The notes: generated by a model not told the origin, from the sequence alone. DNA of 56,621 nucleotides from Rikenella sp. (GCA_022511025.1 JAFLSI010000002.1:1-56621); one strand, 5' to 3'; positions 18,668 through 28,598 are shown, counted from the first letter of the stretch. Numbers and translations: made by a program.

Positions 18668-18991
18668 ATGAACTGGATTATTTTGATCGCAGCCGGACTG
18701 TTTGAAGCCGGTTTCGCCTTCTGTTTGGGCAAGATGAAAACCGTCGCCGGAACCGCCTGGTACCTATGGGGTGCAGGATTTCTCATTTCGTTGACACTCA
18801 GCATGCTGCTCTTGGCCAAAGCCGCCCAGACCCTGCCGATCGGCACCGCCTATCCCGTGTGGACCGGCATCGGCGCCGTGGGAACCGTCCTACTCGGCAT
18901 CCTGTTTCTCGACGAACCGCTGACCGCAGCCCGAATCGGCTTCATCACCCTGTTGATCGCCTCTATTATCGGCCTGAAGATCGCCGGATAA
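18668..18991 (+). CDS. SMR-family efflux protein (SugE/Gdx-like)
   Basis: MNWIILIAAGLFEAGFAFCLGKMK...LPIGTAYPVWTGIGAVGTVLLGILFLDEPLTAARIGFITLLIASIIGLKIAG. Confidence 0.9.
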   Translation: MNWIILIAAGLFEAGFAFCLGKMKTVAGTAWYLWGAGFLISLTLSMLLLAKAAQTLPIGTAYPVWTGIGAVGTVLLGILFLDEPLTAARIGFITLLIASIIGLKIAG

Positions 18992-19039
18992 CGATGCTCC
19001 GGCGAGAAACCGTCCAACGAACCGAAAACCCGACATCCG

Positions 19040-20194
19040 ATGATTCTGTTTCCCCTGCTCTTCGTACTGCTCCTGCTGCTGCCCGACCTCTATATCTGGA
19101 ACACATTCGTCCGGGGAGCCATTCCCGCAGCCGGGTCGATCGCCTACTGGATCCCTGCCGCCTTGGCCTGCGCCACAGTCATCGCTTGGTTCGCCGGCAT
19201 CCATGCGGATTGGACGATACGCCTCTTTTTCGGTTTACTGGTCTGCGTCGCCCTGCCGAAAGCCCTTTTCACCCTCGTTTCGCTCGTCGGGCGAGGCATC
19301 GGAACATTCGCCCCCCATGCTGCGACCGTCGGGAACACGATCGGCATCGGACTTGCCCTGCTGGTATGCGGAGCCTTTCTTTACGGCTTCGTTCACGGTT
19401 GGAAACGGTTGCAAACCAAAGAAATCGAGATCGTTTCGGCCGATCTGCCCGCCGCATTCGACGGGTACCGGATCGTCCAATTTTCCGACCTGCATATCGG
19501 GACATTCGGCAACGATACGACCTACGTTCGACGACTCGTCGAACGAATCCAGCATTTGCACCCCGACATGATCGTCTTCACGGGCGACTTGGTAAACGCC
19601 TCAACCGAAGAACTCGATCCGTACGGTTCGCTGCTGTCGCAGCTTCGGGCTACGGACGGGGTCTTTTCGGTCCTCGGCAACCACGACTATTGCACCTACC
19701 GCCGTTACGATACGGACGACGGAGCAGCGCTCAACGTGGCCGAGTTGAAACGCCGGCAGAGGGCATTCGGCTGGGATTTGCTGCTGAACGAGCACCGGAC
19801 GATTCGGCGAGGCAGCGACAGCATCGTCTTGGTCGGCGTGGAAAACGACAGCCAGCCTCCGTTTCCCGCACACGGTGATTTGGAGGCTGCCTTGCAAGGA
19901 GTCGCAACCGGTTCGTACAAAATTCTGCTGAGCCACGATCCGAGCCACTGGCGGCGCGAAGTTCTCCCCGGGAGCGACATCCAGCTGATGCTGTCCGGCC
20001 ACACCCACGGCATGCAGTTGAAGATCGGCCGCTTCTCGCCGAGCCGCTGGAGCTATCCCGAATGGGGCGGCCTTTACCGCGACAATGAGGGGCGTACCCT
20101 TTTCGTCTCGTTAGGTGTGGGCGGCACCGTTCCGTTCCGCTTCGGCGCATGGCCCGAAATCGATCTCATCACGCTGCGGAGCGGGAGACGATAA
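19040..20194 (+). CDS. Membrane-anchored metallophosphoesterase
   Basis: N-terminal TM helices; FSDLHIG, VFTGDLVN, GNHDYC, LSHDPSH, LSGHTHGMQL motifs. Confidence 0.92.
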   Translation: MILFPLLFVLLLLLPDLYIWNTFVRGAIPAAGSIAYWIPAALACATVIAWFAGIHADWTIRLFFGLLVCVALPKALFTLVSLVGRGIGTFAPHAATVGNTIGIGLALLVCGAFLYGFVHGWKRLQTKEIEIVSADLPAAFDGYRIVQFSDLHIGTFGNDTTYVRRLVERIQHLHPDMIVFTGDLVNASTEELDPYGSLLSQLRATDGVFSVLGNHDYCTYRRYDTDDGAALNVAELKRRQRAFGWDLLLNEHRTIRRGSDSIVLVGVENDSQPPFPAHGDLEAALQGVATGSYKILLSHDPSHWRREVLPGSDIQLMLSGHTHGMQLKIGRFSPSRWSYPEWGGLYRDNEGRTLFVSLGVGGTVPFRFGAWPEIDLITLRSGRR

Positions 20195-20297
20195 CCGGCT
20201 GCCTATTCTTTTGTTTTTCAAATCGTTTTCGTATTTTTACCGTATAGGAGAACTCACCTGCCATAACAAAGATTGTTTTTATTAACATGCGTTTGTT

Positions 20298-20935
20298 ATG
20301 AAACGTTTTAGATTTTTATTGCTGTTGATGATCGGCTCGTTGGCCGGGACAATGGCACTGGCACAGTAGCCTGCGGAACGTCCGTTCAAAACCCGGTTTT
20401 CCGTCGGAGCCGGTTTCACGCCCGAATGGTTAGTGGAAAAGGGTGATATCCAAGGGCATTTTTCCCCGAGTTTCGGGGTGGCGTTCGAGGCGCAGTTTAC
20501 CCGCCACAGCGGAATCGAGGTCGGGATTTACGATCGATCCCAGCGGGAGTCGTGGACGGAATATGTGCCGATCGACGCCAAAATAGTGAACTATCCGCCG
20601 GACCAATATCGCCCGGTCAAGCGGTCGGAACGGGGACACTGGCTTTCATTCCGAGGCGGATACAAGCTCTCGACCCCGTTTTGGATGTCAGCGCCGGGTT
20701 GGTTTATGATCTCCGGTTAGCCTATCATATACACGGAGAAGGGATATATGTAGGGAGAGGAGAACTCGATCTGATTAGGCCGTACCTGACATTGAGTCGA
20801 AATATCACGCTCTACAAAGGGCTGTTGCTGGAGTTGCGGGCACAGGTCAATCCGGTATTCTACGTTCGGGAAGGAAATTCCGGGTATGCCGGAACCTTTG
20901 TCGGGCCGGGGATCGGGTTCAAATACCGGTTCTGA
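20298..20935 (+). pseudogene. Decayed outer-membrane beta-barrel protein gene
   Basis: MKRFRFLLLLMIGSLAGTMALAQ then in-frame TAG (20367-20369); frame resumes, then shifts frame around 20650-20700 to ...DVSAGLVYDLRLAYHIHGE...YAGTFVGPGIGFKYRF*. Confidence 0.8.
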
Positions 20936-21026
20936 GGCCTTCGGGAAACTATCCCCCCCACATACACCGAGGGTGCTGCACGCTTATGTGCGCAGCACCC
21001 TCGTTCGCATTCAACCGGGATTCGCA

Positions 21027-22541
21027 TCAATCGAGCAAATCCGGTTTTCCCGCTCCCGCCTTCGAAACCCAGTGGTCGAATATGGCCCCGATCTGACTAT
21101 CCGTCGCCGTCGAGGGAAGAGCGATCAAGGCATCGAAGATATCATGCACCGCCTCGGTGCACGGTTCCGGATTGCCCGTATACGGCGGGGTATTCATTCC
21201 TTGCACAATATTGTACAGCGTCGCGTAAGAATAGCCGTTCAGCATATCCTTTCGGGTCTGCATCTCCACATAAGTGTCCAATACAGGATGTAACCCTTCG
21301 CCCAAAGCCAGCATATCGCCGGATTGAACGAAACCCCTTATTTTATTGACAAAGAAAGAACGCATTTTCGTCAGTGCTTCGCTGCGGCTGTCCATATAGT
21401 AATACATGCCGTGAATATACTCGTCGCCGAAGTTTTGGTACTCATTGTCGACCGTATGGCTGCCTGCTCGGAGGTATTTATATTCACCGACCGAGAGATC
21501 GTACTCAAAGATCTCCTGCAACATGAGTTCATGAACTGTAGGCACGGTTTTATCACTGTATATTTCTCCTTCTCCCCTATCTTCTCCCCCGAGCAGATGG
21601 AAACAAAGCAACGTTTTGCAAATTTCACATCCGACTTTTTCAATAGTTCCGCCGCATGTACAAGTCTCCTGCAATCGATATTTCCCCTCAAAACGTTTCC
21701 CGCATGTTCCGCAACGGGCGCAAACGCATTGAGATTCAAACGGCATAGCATAATCATTGTATTTATCGCACATTATACAATGCTTACTTCTATCATTCTT
21801 TGCCTTACAGTCTTTCCTGCAAATTGTACAGATATCGTCAGCATAAACTTTAGTTTTGATTGAAAGCAACAGAATTGAATGCTCTGGATAGAGAATCGCT
21901 TCATCCACAATCTCGAGGATCTTCGCTTCGTTTTCGCCCGTCGGCTCCGCACTTTGCGTACAGGTGCCGTTTTCGTATCTCGCCACTTGGACGAGTCTCC
22001 CCGTCAGATCATGCCACGACACGAAACCGTCGAAGCCGGCCAAGCCGATCGCCGAAGAAAAATCGCGGAGTTCCGCCACACATCCTGCCTCCGGAACGAT
22101 CGTAGCCACCAAAGCCCGTTGCGATCCATCGGTCTGCATTTGAACCACCAGTTTTTGCAAAGTTCGTACGGCAGAGCGGTCGTGTCCGCAAGCCTCTCCG
22201 TCATGGCTGTGATGCCCCTGACGTACAGCGGTATAAATAATAGCCGATTCGATCGGCACATCCACCCATGCAGTCCCGTCCGACCAAACGGTCGCCGCGG
22301 CCCGGTCCCACAGCGGAGTCATTTCTCCCGGCAGCGGTTTAATTGCGATTGACTGTCCGCCGGAGATCTTGGTCAGCGGAGCGGCGATACTTTCATAATA
22401 GGAACGCGCCTGTACAATGACATTCTCCGTCCGCCAATCATATTCCTGCGAATAATCGGCTTTCGTACAGGACCATCCGACAACAGCGAATGTCGCCAGA
22501 CACAACATGTTGTGTCCGATCGAAAAGAAAACTTGTTTCAT
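21027..22541 (-). CDS. Secreted lipoprotein with Cys-rich zinc-ribbon-like region; function unknown
   Basis: Lipobox VVGWSC; CTICRKDC...CIMC...CVCARCGTC...CTC...CEIC cluster; C-terminal helical ALGEGLHPVLDTY region. Confidence 0.75.
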   Translation of the reverse strand: MKQVFFSIGHNMLCLATFAVVGWSCTKADYSQEYDWRTENVIVQARSYYESIAAPLTKISGGQSIAIKPLPGEMTPLWDRAAATVWSDGTAWVDVPIESAIIYTAVRQGHHSHDGEACGHDRSAVRTLQKLVVQMQTDGSQRALVATIVPEAGCVAELRDFSSAIGLAGFDGFVSWHDLTGRLVQVARYENGTCTQSAEPTGENEAKILEIVDEAILYPEHSILLLSIKTKVYADDICTICRKDCKAKNDRSKHCIMCDKYNDYAMPFESQCVCARCGTCGKRFEGKYRLQETCTCGGTIEKVGCEICKTLLCFHLLGGEDRGEGEIYSDKTVPTVHELMLQEIFEYDLSVGEYKYLRAGSHTVDNEYQNFGDEYIHGMYYYMDSRSEALTKMRSFFVNKIRGFVQSGDMLALGEGLHPVLDTYVEMQTRKDMLNGYSYATLYNIVQGMNTPPYTGNPEPCTEAVHDIFDALIALPSTATDSQIGAIFDHWVSKAGAGKPDLLD

Positions 22542-22579
22542 AGTAAAACTCGAGGTTAAGTTATAAAATTAACAAAGAT

Positions 22580-23293
22580 TTATCTTTCGTCCGGTTTATC
22601 CGCTATAAAAGCAAGATAGTACCAGACCGGTGTAGGAACGGACTTGGCATACTGACTTTTCGCCCAAGAGTAGGCACTATAAGCATGACCATCACTCTCA
22701 AGTTCCATTTGGTAAGCAATTAATTCCGAAGAAGATCCTTTTATATAAGGATACGCAGGTCTCCCCCACCCCAACTGCTTCTTCCCCCACCACGGTTCAT
22801 TCAGCGTAAAATTATAGCTCTTGGGGATATAGGATAAATATTCTTTTCTCAGATAATCCCCCGCATTGGGCCACTCCTTGCTCACCGTATCATAGATACA
22901 TTGATACTGCAAAGGAAAAACGACAAAGAGCGACGTATCCCGACCAGAAAGCGATGCGAGCAAAGCACGGTCCACACGCAGATCCTTCGTCGCAGAAAGA
23001 AAGGCCGGTGTAACATAAGCCCCGATATGGTTCGCACTCACCCGAGTCAGCTTGTTCTTGACCTTTCCGTTCCGGCCGACAGTAAGTTGGACATAAAGCT
23101 CCGCCGGCTCATCCGTCGGCAAGGCCAAGGCGAACAGCGTGTCCCGAGTCGAAAAAAACACCGGCCCGTCGATTCGTTCGGAAACAGCATGAAACAAAGC
23201 CCGATTCAAGGTTTGCGCCCGCCCGATTCCTCCGACAGCCAATACTGCTATACATATACAAAACAAACTCTGTTTGAATGAAAATCGTTTCAT
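22580..23293 (-). CDS. Secreted hypothetical protein (paralog A), TonB_C-like core
   Basis: Signal peptide; shares a near-identical ~110-aa core with 23328..24014. Confidence 0.75.
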   Translation of the reverse strand: MKRFSFKQSLFCICIAVLAVGGIGRAQTLNRALFHAVSERIDGPVFFSTRDTLFALALPTDEPAELYVQLTVGRNGKVKNKLTRVSANHIGAYVTPAFLSATKDLRVDRALLASLSGRDTSLFVVFPLQYQCIYDTVSKEWPNAGDYLRKEYLSYIPKSYNFTLNEPWWGKKQLGWGRPAYPYIKGSSSELIAYQMELESDGHAYSAYSWAKSQYAKSVPTPVWYYLAFIADKPDER

Positions 23294-23327
23294 AAAATTC
23301 TGTATATCAAGTTATAAAAAACAGAGA

Positions 23328-24014
23328 TCATTCCGATCGGGCAATAAAAGCAAGATAGTACCAGATCGGTGTAGGAACGGACTTGGCATACTGACTTTTC
23401 GCCCAAGAGTAACCCCCTGACCCCACACAACTATTCTTATACTCTATTTGGTAAGTGGTTAATTCCGAAGAATACCCTTTTATGTAAGAGTAATTAGGCT
23501 TTTCCAAAATCATATAAGCCATATCACGACTATCGGGTATGCGACTTACAGCTTTCCTTGCATAATCTCCCGCATTGGGCCACTCTTTGCTAATCGTATC
23601 ATAGATGCATTGATACTGCAAAGGAAAAACGACAAAGAGCGACGTGTCCCGACCAGAAAGCGATGCGAGCATAGCACGGTCCACACGCAGATCCTTCGTC
23701 GCAGAAAGAAAGGCCGGTGTAACATAAGCCCCGATATGGTTCGCACTTACCCGAGTCAGCTTGTTCTTGACCTTTCCATTCCGGCCGACAGTAAGTTGAA
23801 CATAAATCTCAGCCGGTTCGTCCGTCGGCAAAGCCAAAGCGAACAGCGTGTCCCGGGTCGAAAAAAACACCGGCCCGTCGATCCGTTCGGAAATCGAGCA
23901 TAAAAAAGCCTCCTCCAAACTCCCGAAAGAGTCGGTTTCTTGGGCCATAACACCATTTCGGAACAAGGCAAGAACAACGGCAATGCCGAACCAAGTTTTG
24001 AATCCTGTTTTCAT
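23328..24014 (-). CDS. Secreted hypothetical protein (paralog B), TonB_C-like core
   Basis: Signal peptide; same core with different N-terminal and C-terminal variable blocks. Confidence 0.75.
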   Translation of the reverse strand: MKTGFKTWFGIAVVLALFRNGVMAQETDSFGSLEEAFLCSISERIDGPVFFSTRDTLFALALPTDEPAEIYVQLTVGRNGKVKNKLTRVSANHIGAYVTPAFLSATKDLRVDRAMLASLSGRDTSLFVVFPLQYQCIYDTISKEWPNAGDYARKAVSRIPDSRDMAYMILEKPNYSYIKGYSSELTTYQIEYKNSCVGSGGYSWAKSQYAKSVPTPIWYYLAFIARSE

Positions 24015-24180
24015 CCGATTGAGATTTTAGAAGCGTTCAGGACAAATCTAATAAAATTAATCTGAAAAACAAGGAAATACACCAAAAATTTCAGCCGGCG
24101 AGTCCGAACCGAACCCCAAAATAAATCGAAAAATAATTTTAGGCGAACCCCGCGATGATGTATCTTTGCCCCTGAAGACT

Positions 24181-24870
24181 ATGAGACCGGACAGACCCTT
24201 TTTGCAGCTCACGGACGCTGTGATTTTTCAGAAAAACACCCGTCGGGAACTCTTGCGGGATGTGAACCTTTGCGCCTATCCCGGCGAACTGATCTACTTG
24301 GTGGGGCGCGTGGGGAGCGGCAAGAGCAGTCTGCTGAAGACCCTGTACGGCGAGTTGCCGTTGCGAGTCGGCCGGGGACAGATCGCCGGATTTATGCTCC
24401 ACGCCCTGCCCCGAAAAAAAGTGCCTTATCTGCGGCGACAGTTGGGGATCGTGTTTCAGGAGGCCTCCCTGCTCGAAGATTGCACCGTTTATCAAAACCT
24501 CGAATTCGTGCTGCGGGCCACGAACTGGCGCGATGCAGCAGCGATCGACAACCGGATCTGGCACGTGCTGAATCTGACCGGCATGGAACACAAGGCGCAC
24601 GCCTACCCCAACCAGCTGTCCGGCGGGGAGAGACAGCGGGCCGGAATTGCACGGGCCTTGCTGAACGGCCCCCAGATCGTGCTGGCCGACGAACCGACAG
24701 CCAACCTCGACCCGAACACGACACGCGAAGTGATGGAACTGTTCCGCGGAATTGCCGAGGAGGGGCGAACCGTCATCATCTCGACCCACAACATGGACAA
24801 CATCCGCCAGTATCCCGGCCGCACGTGGCTGTTGGAAGAGGGATACGTTACGGAACTCGATCCGGAATGA
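24181..24870 (+). CDS. ftsE: Cell-division ATP-binding protein FtsE
   Basis: VGRVGSGKSSLLKTLYGELP, NQLSGGERQRAGIARALLNGPQIVLADEPTANLDP; TATCTTTG -7 box at 24161-24168. Confidence 0.85.
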   Translation: MRPDRPFLQLTDAVIFQKNTRRELLRDVNLCAYPGELIYLVGRVGSGKSSLLKTLYGELPLRVGRGQIAGFMLHALPRKKVPYLRRQLGIVFQEASLLEDCTVYQNLEFVLRATNWRDAAAIDNRIWHVLNLTGMEHKAHAYPNQLSGGERQRAGIARALLNGPQIVLADEPTANLDPNTTREVMELFRGIAEEGRTVIISTHNMDNIRQYPGRTWLLEEGYVTELDPE

Positions 24871-25498
24871 CCGCTTCGACAGCAACAGAGACCGGCATTT
24901 CACAAATTTCGCACCGCTCCGGCAGCGTCGTCTCCGGAGCGAACAACCCTCCGCACCGTGCACACACCGACCACGAACCGGCGGCCGTATCCCGGCCCGG
25001 ACCCTCCAACGTCCGGCGGAAGCAAGCCTCGTGGCGTTCGGCCAGAATCGTCAGCATCCGAAACAAACGCACCGCCTCGTCCACCCCTTCGGCCGCAGCA
25101 GTCTGTTCGAAAATCGGGAAAGCGGTCAGCATCTTGTAACTCTCCATCCGGCGGGCATTTTCCAGATTGATCCGCGTCGATTCGATCGGACCGATCGAAT
25201 CGACCGGCAGCGCCTCCCACGCCATCCGTTCGCCATATCCGTTCAACAACCGGAGCTGGTGTTCCGCCTGGATCTCCTCCGACCGGGCCAGTGCAGCAAA
25301 CAGACGGGCCGCATCGAAGCACCCCTCCTCCTGTGCCCGCACCGCACAGGCGCGACAACGCTCCGCCGCACCCCGCTCGTAGAGAACCGCATTCCGCAAA
25401 TTGCCGATCGTCTTGACCGGCCGCGACGAACAAGCCCACGCAAACGGGACGATTGCCAGACCCATCCGCATCCATCGAAAGAGAGACCACCGTATCAT
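24848..25498 (-). CDS. Exported rubrerythrin-like protein
   Basis: Lipobox-like FAWACS; EEIQAEH and AERHE diiron-type motifs; C-terminal CARCGGLF...CEIC rubredoxin-like knuckles. Confidence 0.75.
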   Translation of the reverse strand: MIRWSLFRWMRMGLAIVPFAWACSSRPVKTIGNLRNAVLYERGAAERCRACAVRAQEEGCFDAARLFAALARSEEIQAEHQLRLLNGYGERMAWEALPVDSIGPIESTRINLENARRMESYKMLTAFPIFEQTAAAEGVDEAVRLFRMLTILAERHEACFRRTLEGPGRDTAAGSWSVCARCGGLFAPETTLPERCEICEMPVSVAVEAVIPDRVP

Positions 25499-25654
25499 CG
25501 CCAATTTCGTTTTATATCCGTCCAACCCGGACCGAATCATACTGCAATAAAACTTATCGTTGTACAAATATACGAAAAAACGCGATTCTATACAAGCCTC
25601 ATCCGACCGATTTTCGGTCCGAGCCGCAAAAACCCGACGAAAAGAGAACGGGGG

Positions 25655-26866
25655 TCAATCCTTCGCCGTGTAATTCTTGGCCAGCCCCCCTTCCGCCGTC
25701 TCCTTGTACAGGCTCGGCAAGTCATGCCCCGTCTGGCGCATCACCTCCACCGCGCGGTCGAAACTCACCCGATGCTTGCCGTCCGAGTAGGTCGCATAGA
25801 TGTTCGAGTCCAACGCCCGCGCCGCCGCATAGGCATTCCGTTCGATACAGGGGATCTGCACCAGTCCGCAGATCGGGTCGCAGGTCAGCCCCAAGTGGTG
25901 TTCCAGCCCCATCTCCGCCGCATACTCGATCTGGGCCGGCGTCCCCCCGAACAGCTGGCACGCCGCAGCCGCCGCCATCGCACACGCCACCCCCACTTCG
26001 CCCTGACACCCCACCTCGGCCCCCGACACCGAGGCATTGTACTTCACCACATTCCCGAACAGCCCTGCCGTAGCCAGCGCCCTCAACAGGCGCGGCCGGC
26101 TGAATTCACGCGTCTGCCGGAGGTAGTAGAGCACCGCCGGCACCACGCCCGACGAACCGCACGTCGGCGCCGTAACGATCTCCCCCCCGGCTGCATTCTC
26201 TTCCGAGGTGGCCAGCGCATAGGCATAGACCATGCCCCGGCTCCGCATCGAGTCCGAATAGCCTTTGGAGCGGATGTAGTAGTCCACCGCTTTCCGCCGC
26301 ACGCCGAGTCCGCCCGGCAGCACCCCTTCCGCCTGCAATCCCCGCTGAATCCCCTGCTGCATTACCTCCCACACCCGGTCGAGGTAGTCCCAGATCTCCG
26401 GCCCCTCGCACTGCTCGACGTACTCCCAGTAGGAATAGCCGGTCCGCTCGCACCAGGCCAGAATCTCGGCGATCGTCGTCATTTCGTAAATCCTCCGCGG
26501 CCGCTGCACGGCTGTCTGTTCGTCGGCTAACGAACCGCCTCCGATGCTGTAGGTCCTCCAGCGCTCGCGCGGCTCTGCCTCCGAACCGAAATAGCTCTCG
26601 AACTGCATTCCGTTCGGGTGAAAGGGCAGGAAAACTTCCGGCCGCCAATGGATGGCCGTGGGCGCTTCCGGCTCCAGCACCTCCAAAATCGCGCGGTCGG
26701 TCAGGTGGCCTTTGCCCGTGGCAGCCAAACTGCCGAACAGCGTTACATCATAACGCACGGCCCCCCGGTTGCGCTCCAAAAACTCTTGGGCCGCCCGGCG
26801 CGGAGCCATCGTATGGCTGCTCGACGGTCCGTGCCCGATACGAAATATCCCTGTGATCGATTCCAT
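25655..26866 (-). CDS. sdaA: L-serine ammonia-lyase
   Basis: MESITGIFRIGHGPSSSHTMAPRRAA; TAPTCGSSGVVPAVLYYL; EVGCQGEVGVACAMAAAA; MGLEHHLGLTCDPICGLVQIPCIERNA. Confidence 0.95.
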   Translation of the reverse strand: MESITGIFRIGHGPSSSHTMAPRRAAQEFLERNRGAVRYDVTLFGSLAATGKGHLTDRAILEVLEPEAPTAIHWRPEVFLPFHPNGMQFESYFGSEAEPRERWRTYSIGGGSLADEQTAVQRPRRIYEMTTIAEILAWCERTGYSYWEYVEQCEGPEIWDYLDRVWEVMQQGIQRGLQAEGVLPGGLGVRRKAVDYYIRSKGYSDSMRSRGMVYAYALATSEENAAGGEIVTAPTCGSSGVVPAVLYYLRQTREFSRPRLLRALATAGLFGNVVKYNASVSGAEVGCQGEVGVACAMAAAAACQLFGGTPAQIEYAAEMGLEHHLGLTCDPICGLVQIPCIERNAYAAARALDSNIYATYSDGKHRVSFDRAVEVMRQTGHDLPSLYKETAEGGLAKNYTAKD

Positions 26867-26976
26867 ACCTAATAACCTTTTTGATGCTTCGATTCTCAAA
26901 GATACTATTTTTTGAATGCCCGCTTTTTGGAGTACAGGAGAGAACTGTTCCCAACGAATAGAGTATGCAAAAAATA

Positions 26977-27007
26977 TTTGCAAATTCAGGGAAAGCATAT
27001 ACCTTTG
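26977..27007 (+). promoter_or_regulatory. Promoter of riboswitch leader
   Basis: TTTG (26977-26980) N19 TACCTTTG (27000-27007). Confidence 0.8.
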
Positions 27008-27012
27008 TCCCC

Positions 27013-27262
27013 GGCAATGGTTCGCCGGCACGTGCCGCTTCTCGAGCGGCGCAGGCGATTAAAAGGGAATCGGGTGGAAATCCCGAACAGTCCCGCTGCT
27101 GTGAACCTCATCCGGCCGTTTCACCGCCGGATTGCGAGTGCAGGACATTCTGTTTCAGGCCACTGTTCGCCGAAGGGCGCCTCTACACAGGGGAGAGGCG
27201 GCACCGACAAAGAACGGGAAGGCAACGTCCGACACACTCCGAGGTAAGTCAGAAGACCTGCC
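27013..27262 (+). ncRNA. Cobalamin (AdoCbl) riboswitch
   Basis: aaaagggaatcgggtggaaatcccgaacagtcccgctgctgtga ... gtaagtcagaagacctgcc signature. Confidence 0.93.
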
Positions 27263-27486
27263 TTGTCATTACCTGTCGTCCGCTTCCGGGGATTTGGAGC
27301 GGGACGGCGCCAGTCGGAAATTCTTGCAGCCAGAAACGAAAGTTTCATCCCGTCCCCAGTTATGCGGGTTCGGAGCGGACTTTTGCCACGGAACGATAGC
27401 ACACGCAAACACATCTGCGTATGTTTCATCGTATGATTTTTCGGCCGGCCGATGAGACGGAAACACACTCAAAAACATACGAAAAG

Positions 27487-28533
27487 ATGAAAAAAATCAA
27501 CTTGTTCGCAGCCCTCTCGGCTGCCCTTCTGCTGTTCGGCTGCTCGAAAGACAAAGGTCCCAAAGTGCCGGAGCCGCACGAACCCACCGAAACCGTCGGG
27601 TATTACATTCTGAGTGAAGGGACATGGGGGCAGGCCGGCTCGGCCTCGATCGCCTGGTACGACCTCGCCGCCAAAGAGCTGACGCCCGACTGGTACAGCA
27701 AACAAAACGGCGGCGCCACCTTGGGCGGCACACCCAGCGACCTGAAAATCTACGGCACGAAGATGTACTGCACGGTGTTGGAGGACAACGCCGTATTAGT
27801 GATGAACGCCGCAGACGGCAAATTAGTGAAGACATTGCCCGTTACCTCGGCCCGTTCGTTGGCCTGCGACGACGGGAAAGTCTACGTATCGTCGTACAAA
27901 GGCGAAGTGGTACGGATCGACACCACAACCCTGACGATCACCGGAACAGCCGCCGTAAACGGCGAATACTGCGAAGGCATCGCCGTACTGAACGACAAAC
28001 TGTATGTCGCCAACGACGCCACCAAAGGCGGATACCAAGGCGGCGGGAACACCGTGTCGGTCATCGACCTGACCACCTTTGCCGAGACGGCTCAGATCGA
28101 AACCCCGGTCAACCCGACCGGTCTGCTGACCGGTACGGACGGCTACATCTACCTGACCACCTCCGGCGACTGGATGACAGTGGACGCCCAGCTGCACCGC
28201 ATCGACCCGGCCCAGAACAAAGTGATCTACACCTTCCCCGACCTGATGGCCAGCAAGATGGCCATCTTCGGCGACTACATCTACACGAGCCACTTCAGCT
28301 ACATCGAATTCGAGTCGGCAGTGAAACGGGTGAACATCAAAACGAACGAGGTAACGACCTTCGTGGAGGACGAACCGATCTATTACGGCGTGGCGACCAA
28401 TCCGCTCAGCGGCGAGATTTTCTACTTGAACGAGGGGGGGCGGATCGACTGTTACAAGGCCGACGGCACGAAACTGTACAGCATCGGAACGGTCAGCCTG
28501 CGTCCGAATTCCATGGCATTCCTGTTAAAGTAA
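27487..28533 (+). CDS. BtuG-like / YncE-type surface beta-propeller lipoprotein
   Basis: MKKINLFAALSAALLLFGCSKD lipobox; repeated propeller blades (VYVSSYKGEVVRID, LYVANDA, IYLTTSGDW); directly after the B12 riboswitch. Confidence 0.8.
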   Translation: MKKINLFAALSAALLLFGCSKDKGPKVPEPHEPTETVGYYILSEGTWGQAGSASIAWYDLAAKELTPDWYSKQNGGATLGGTPSDLKIYGTKMYCTVLEDNAVLVMNAADGKLVKTLPVTSARSLACDDGKVYVSSYKGEVVRIDTTTLTITGTAAVNGEYCEGIAVLNDKLYVANDATKGGYQGGGNTVSVIDLTTFAETAQIETPVNPTGLLTGTDGYIYLTTSGDWMTVDAQLHRIDPAQNKVIYTFPDLMASKMAIFGDYIYTSHFSYIEFESAVKRVNIKTNEVTTFVEDEPIYYGVATNPLSGEIFYLNEGGRIDCYKADGTKLYSIGTVSLRPNSMAFLLK

Positions 28534-28598
28534 AAACTTGATCCAAAGTTTTTATTCGTGAAGCGCCCGTACGTGTTTTGCAGGTGCGGCGGGTGCGG

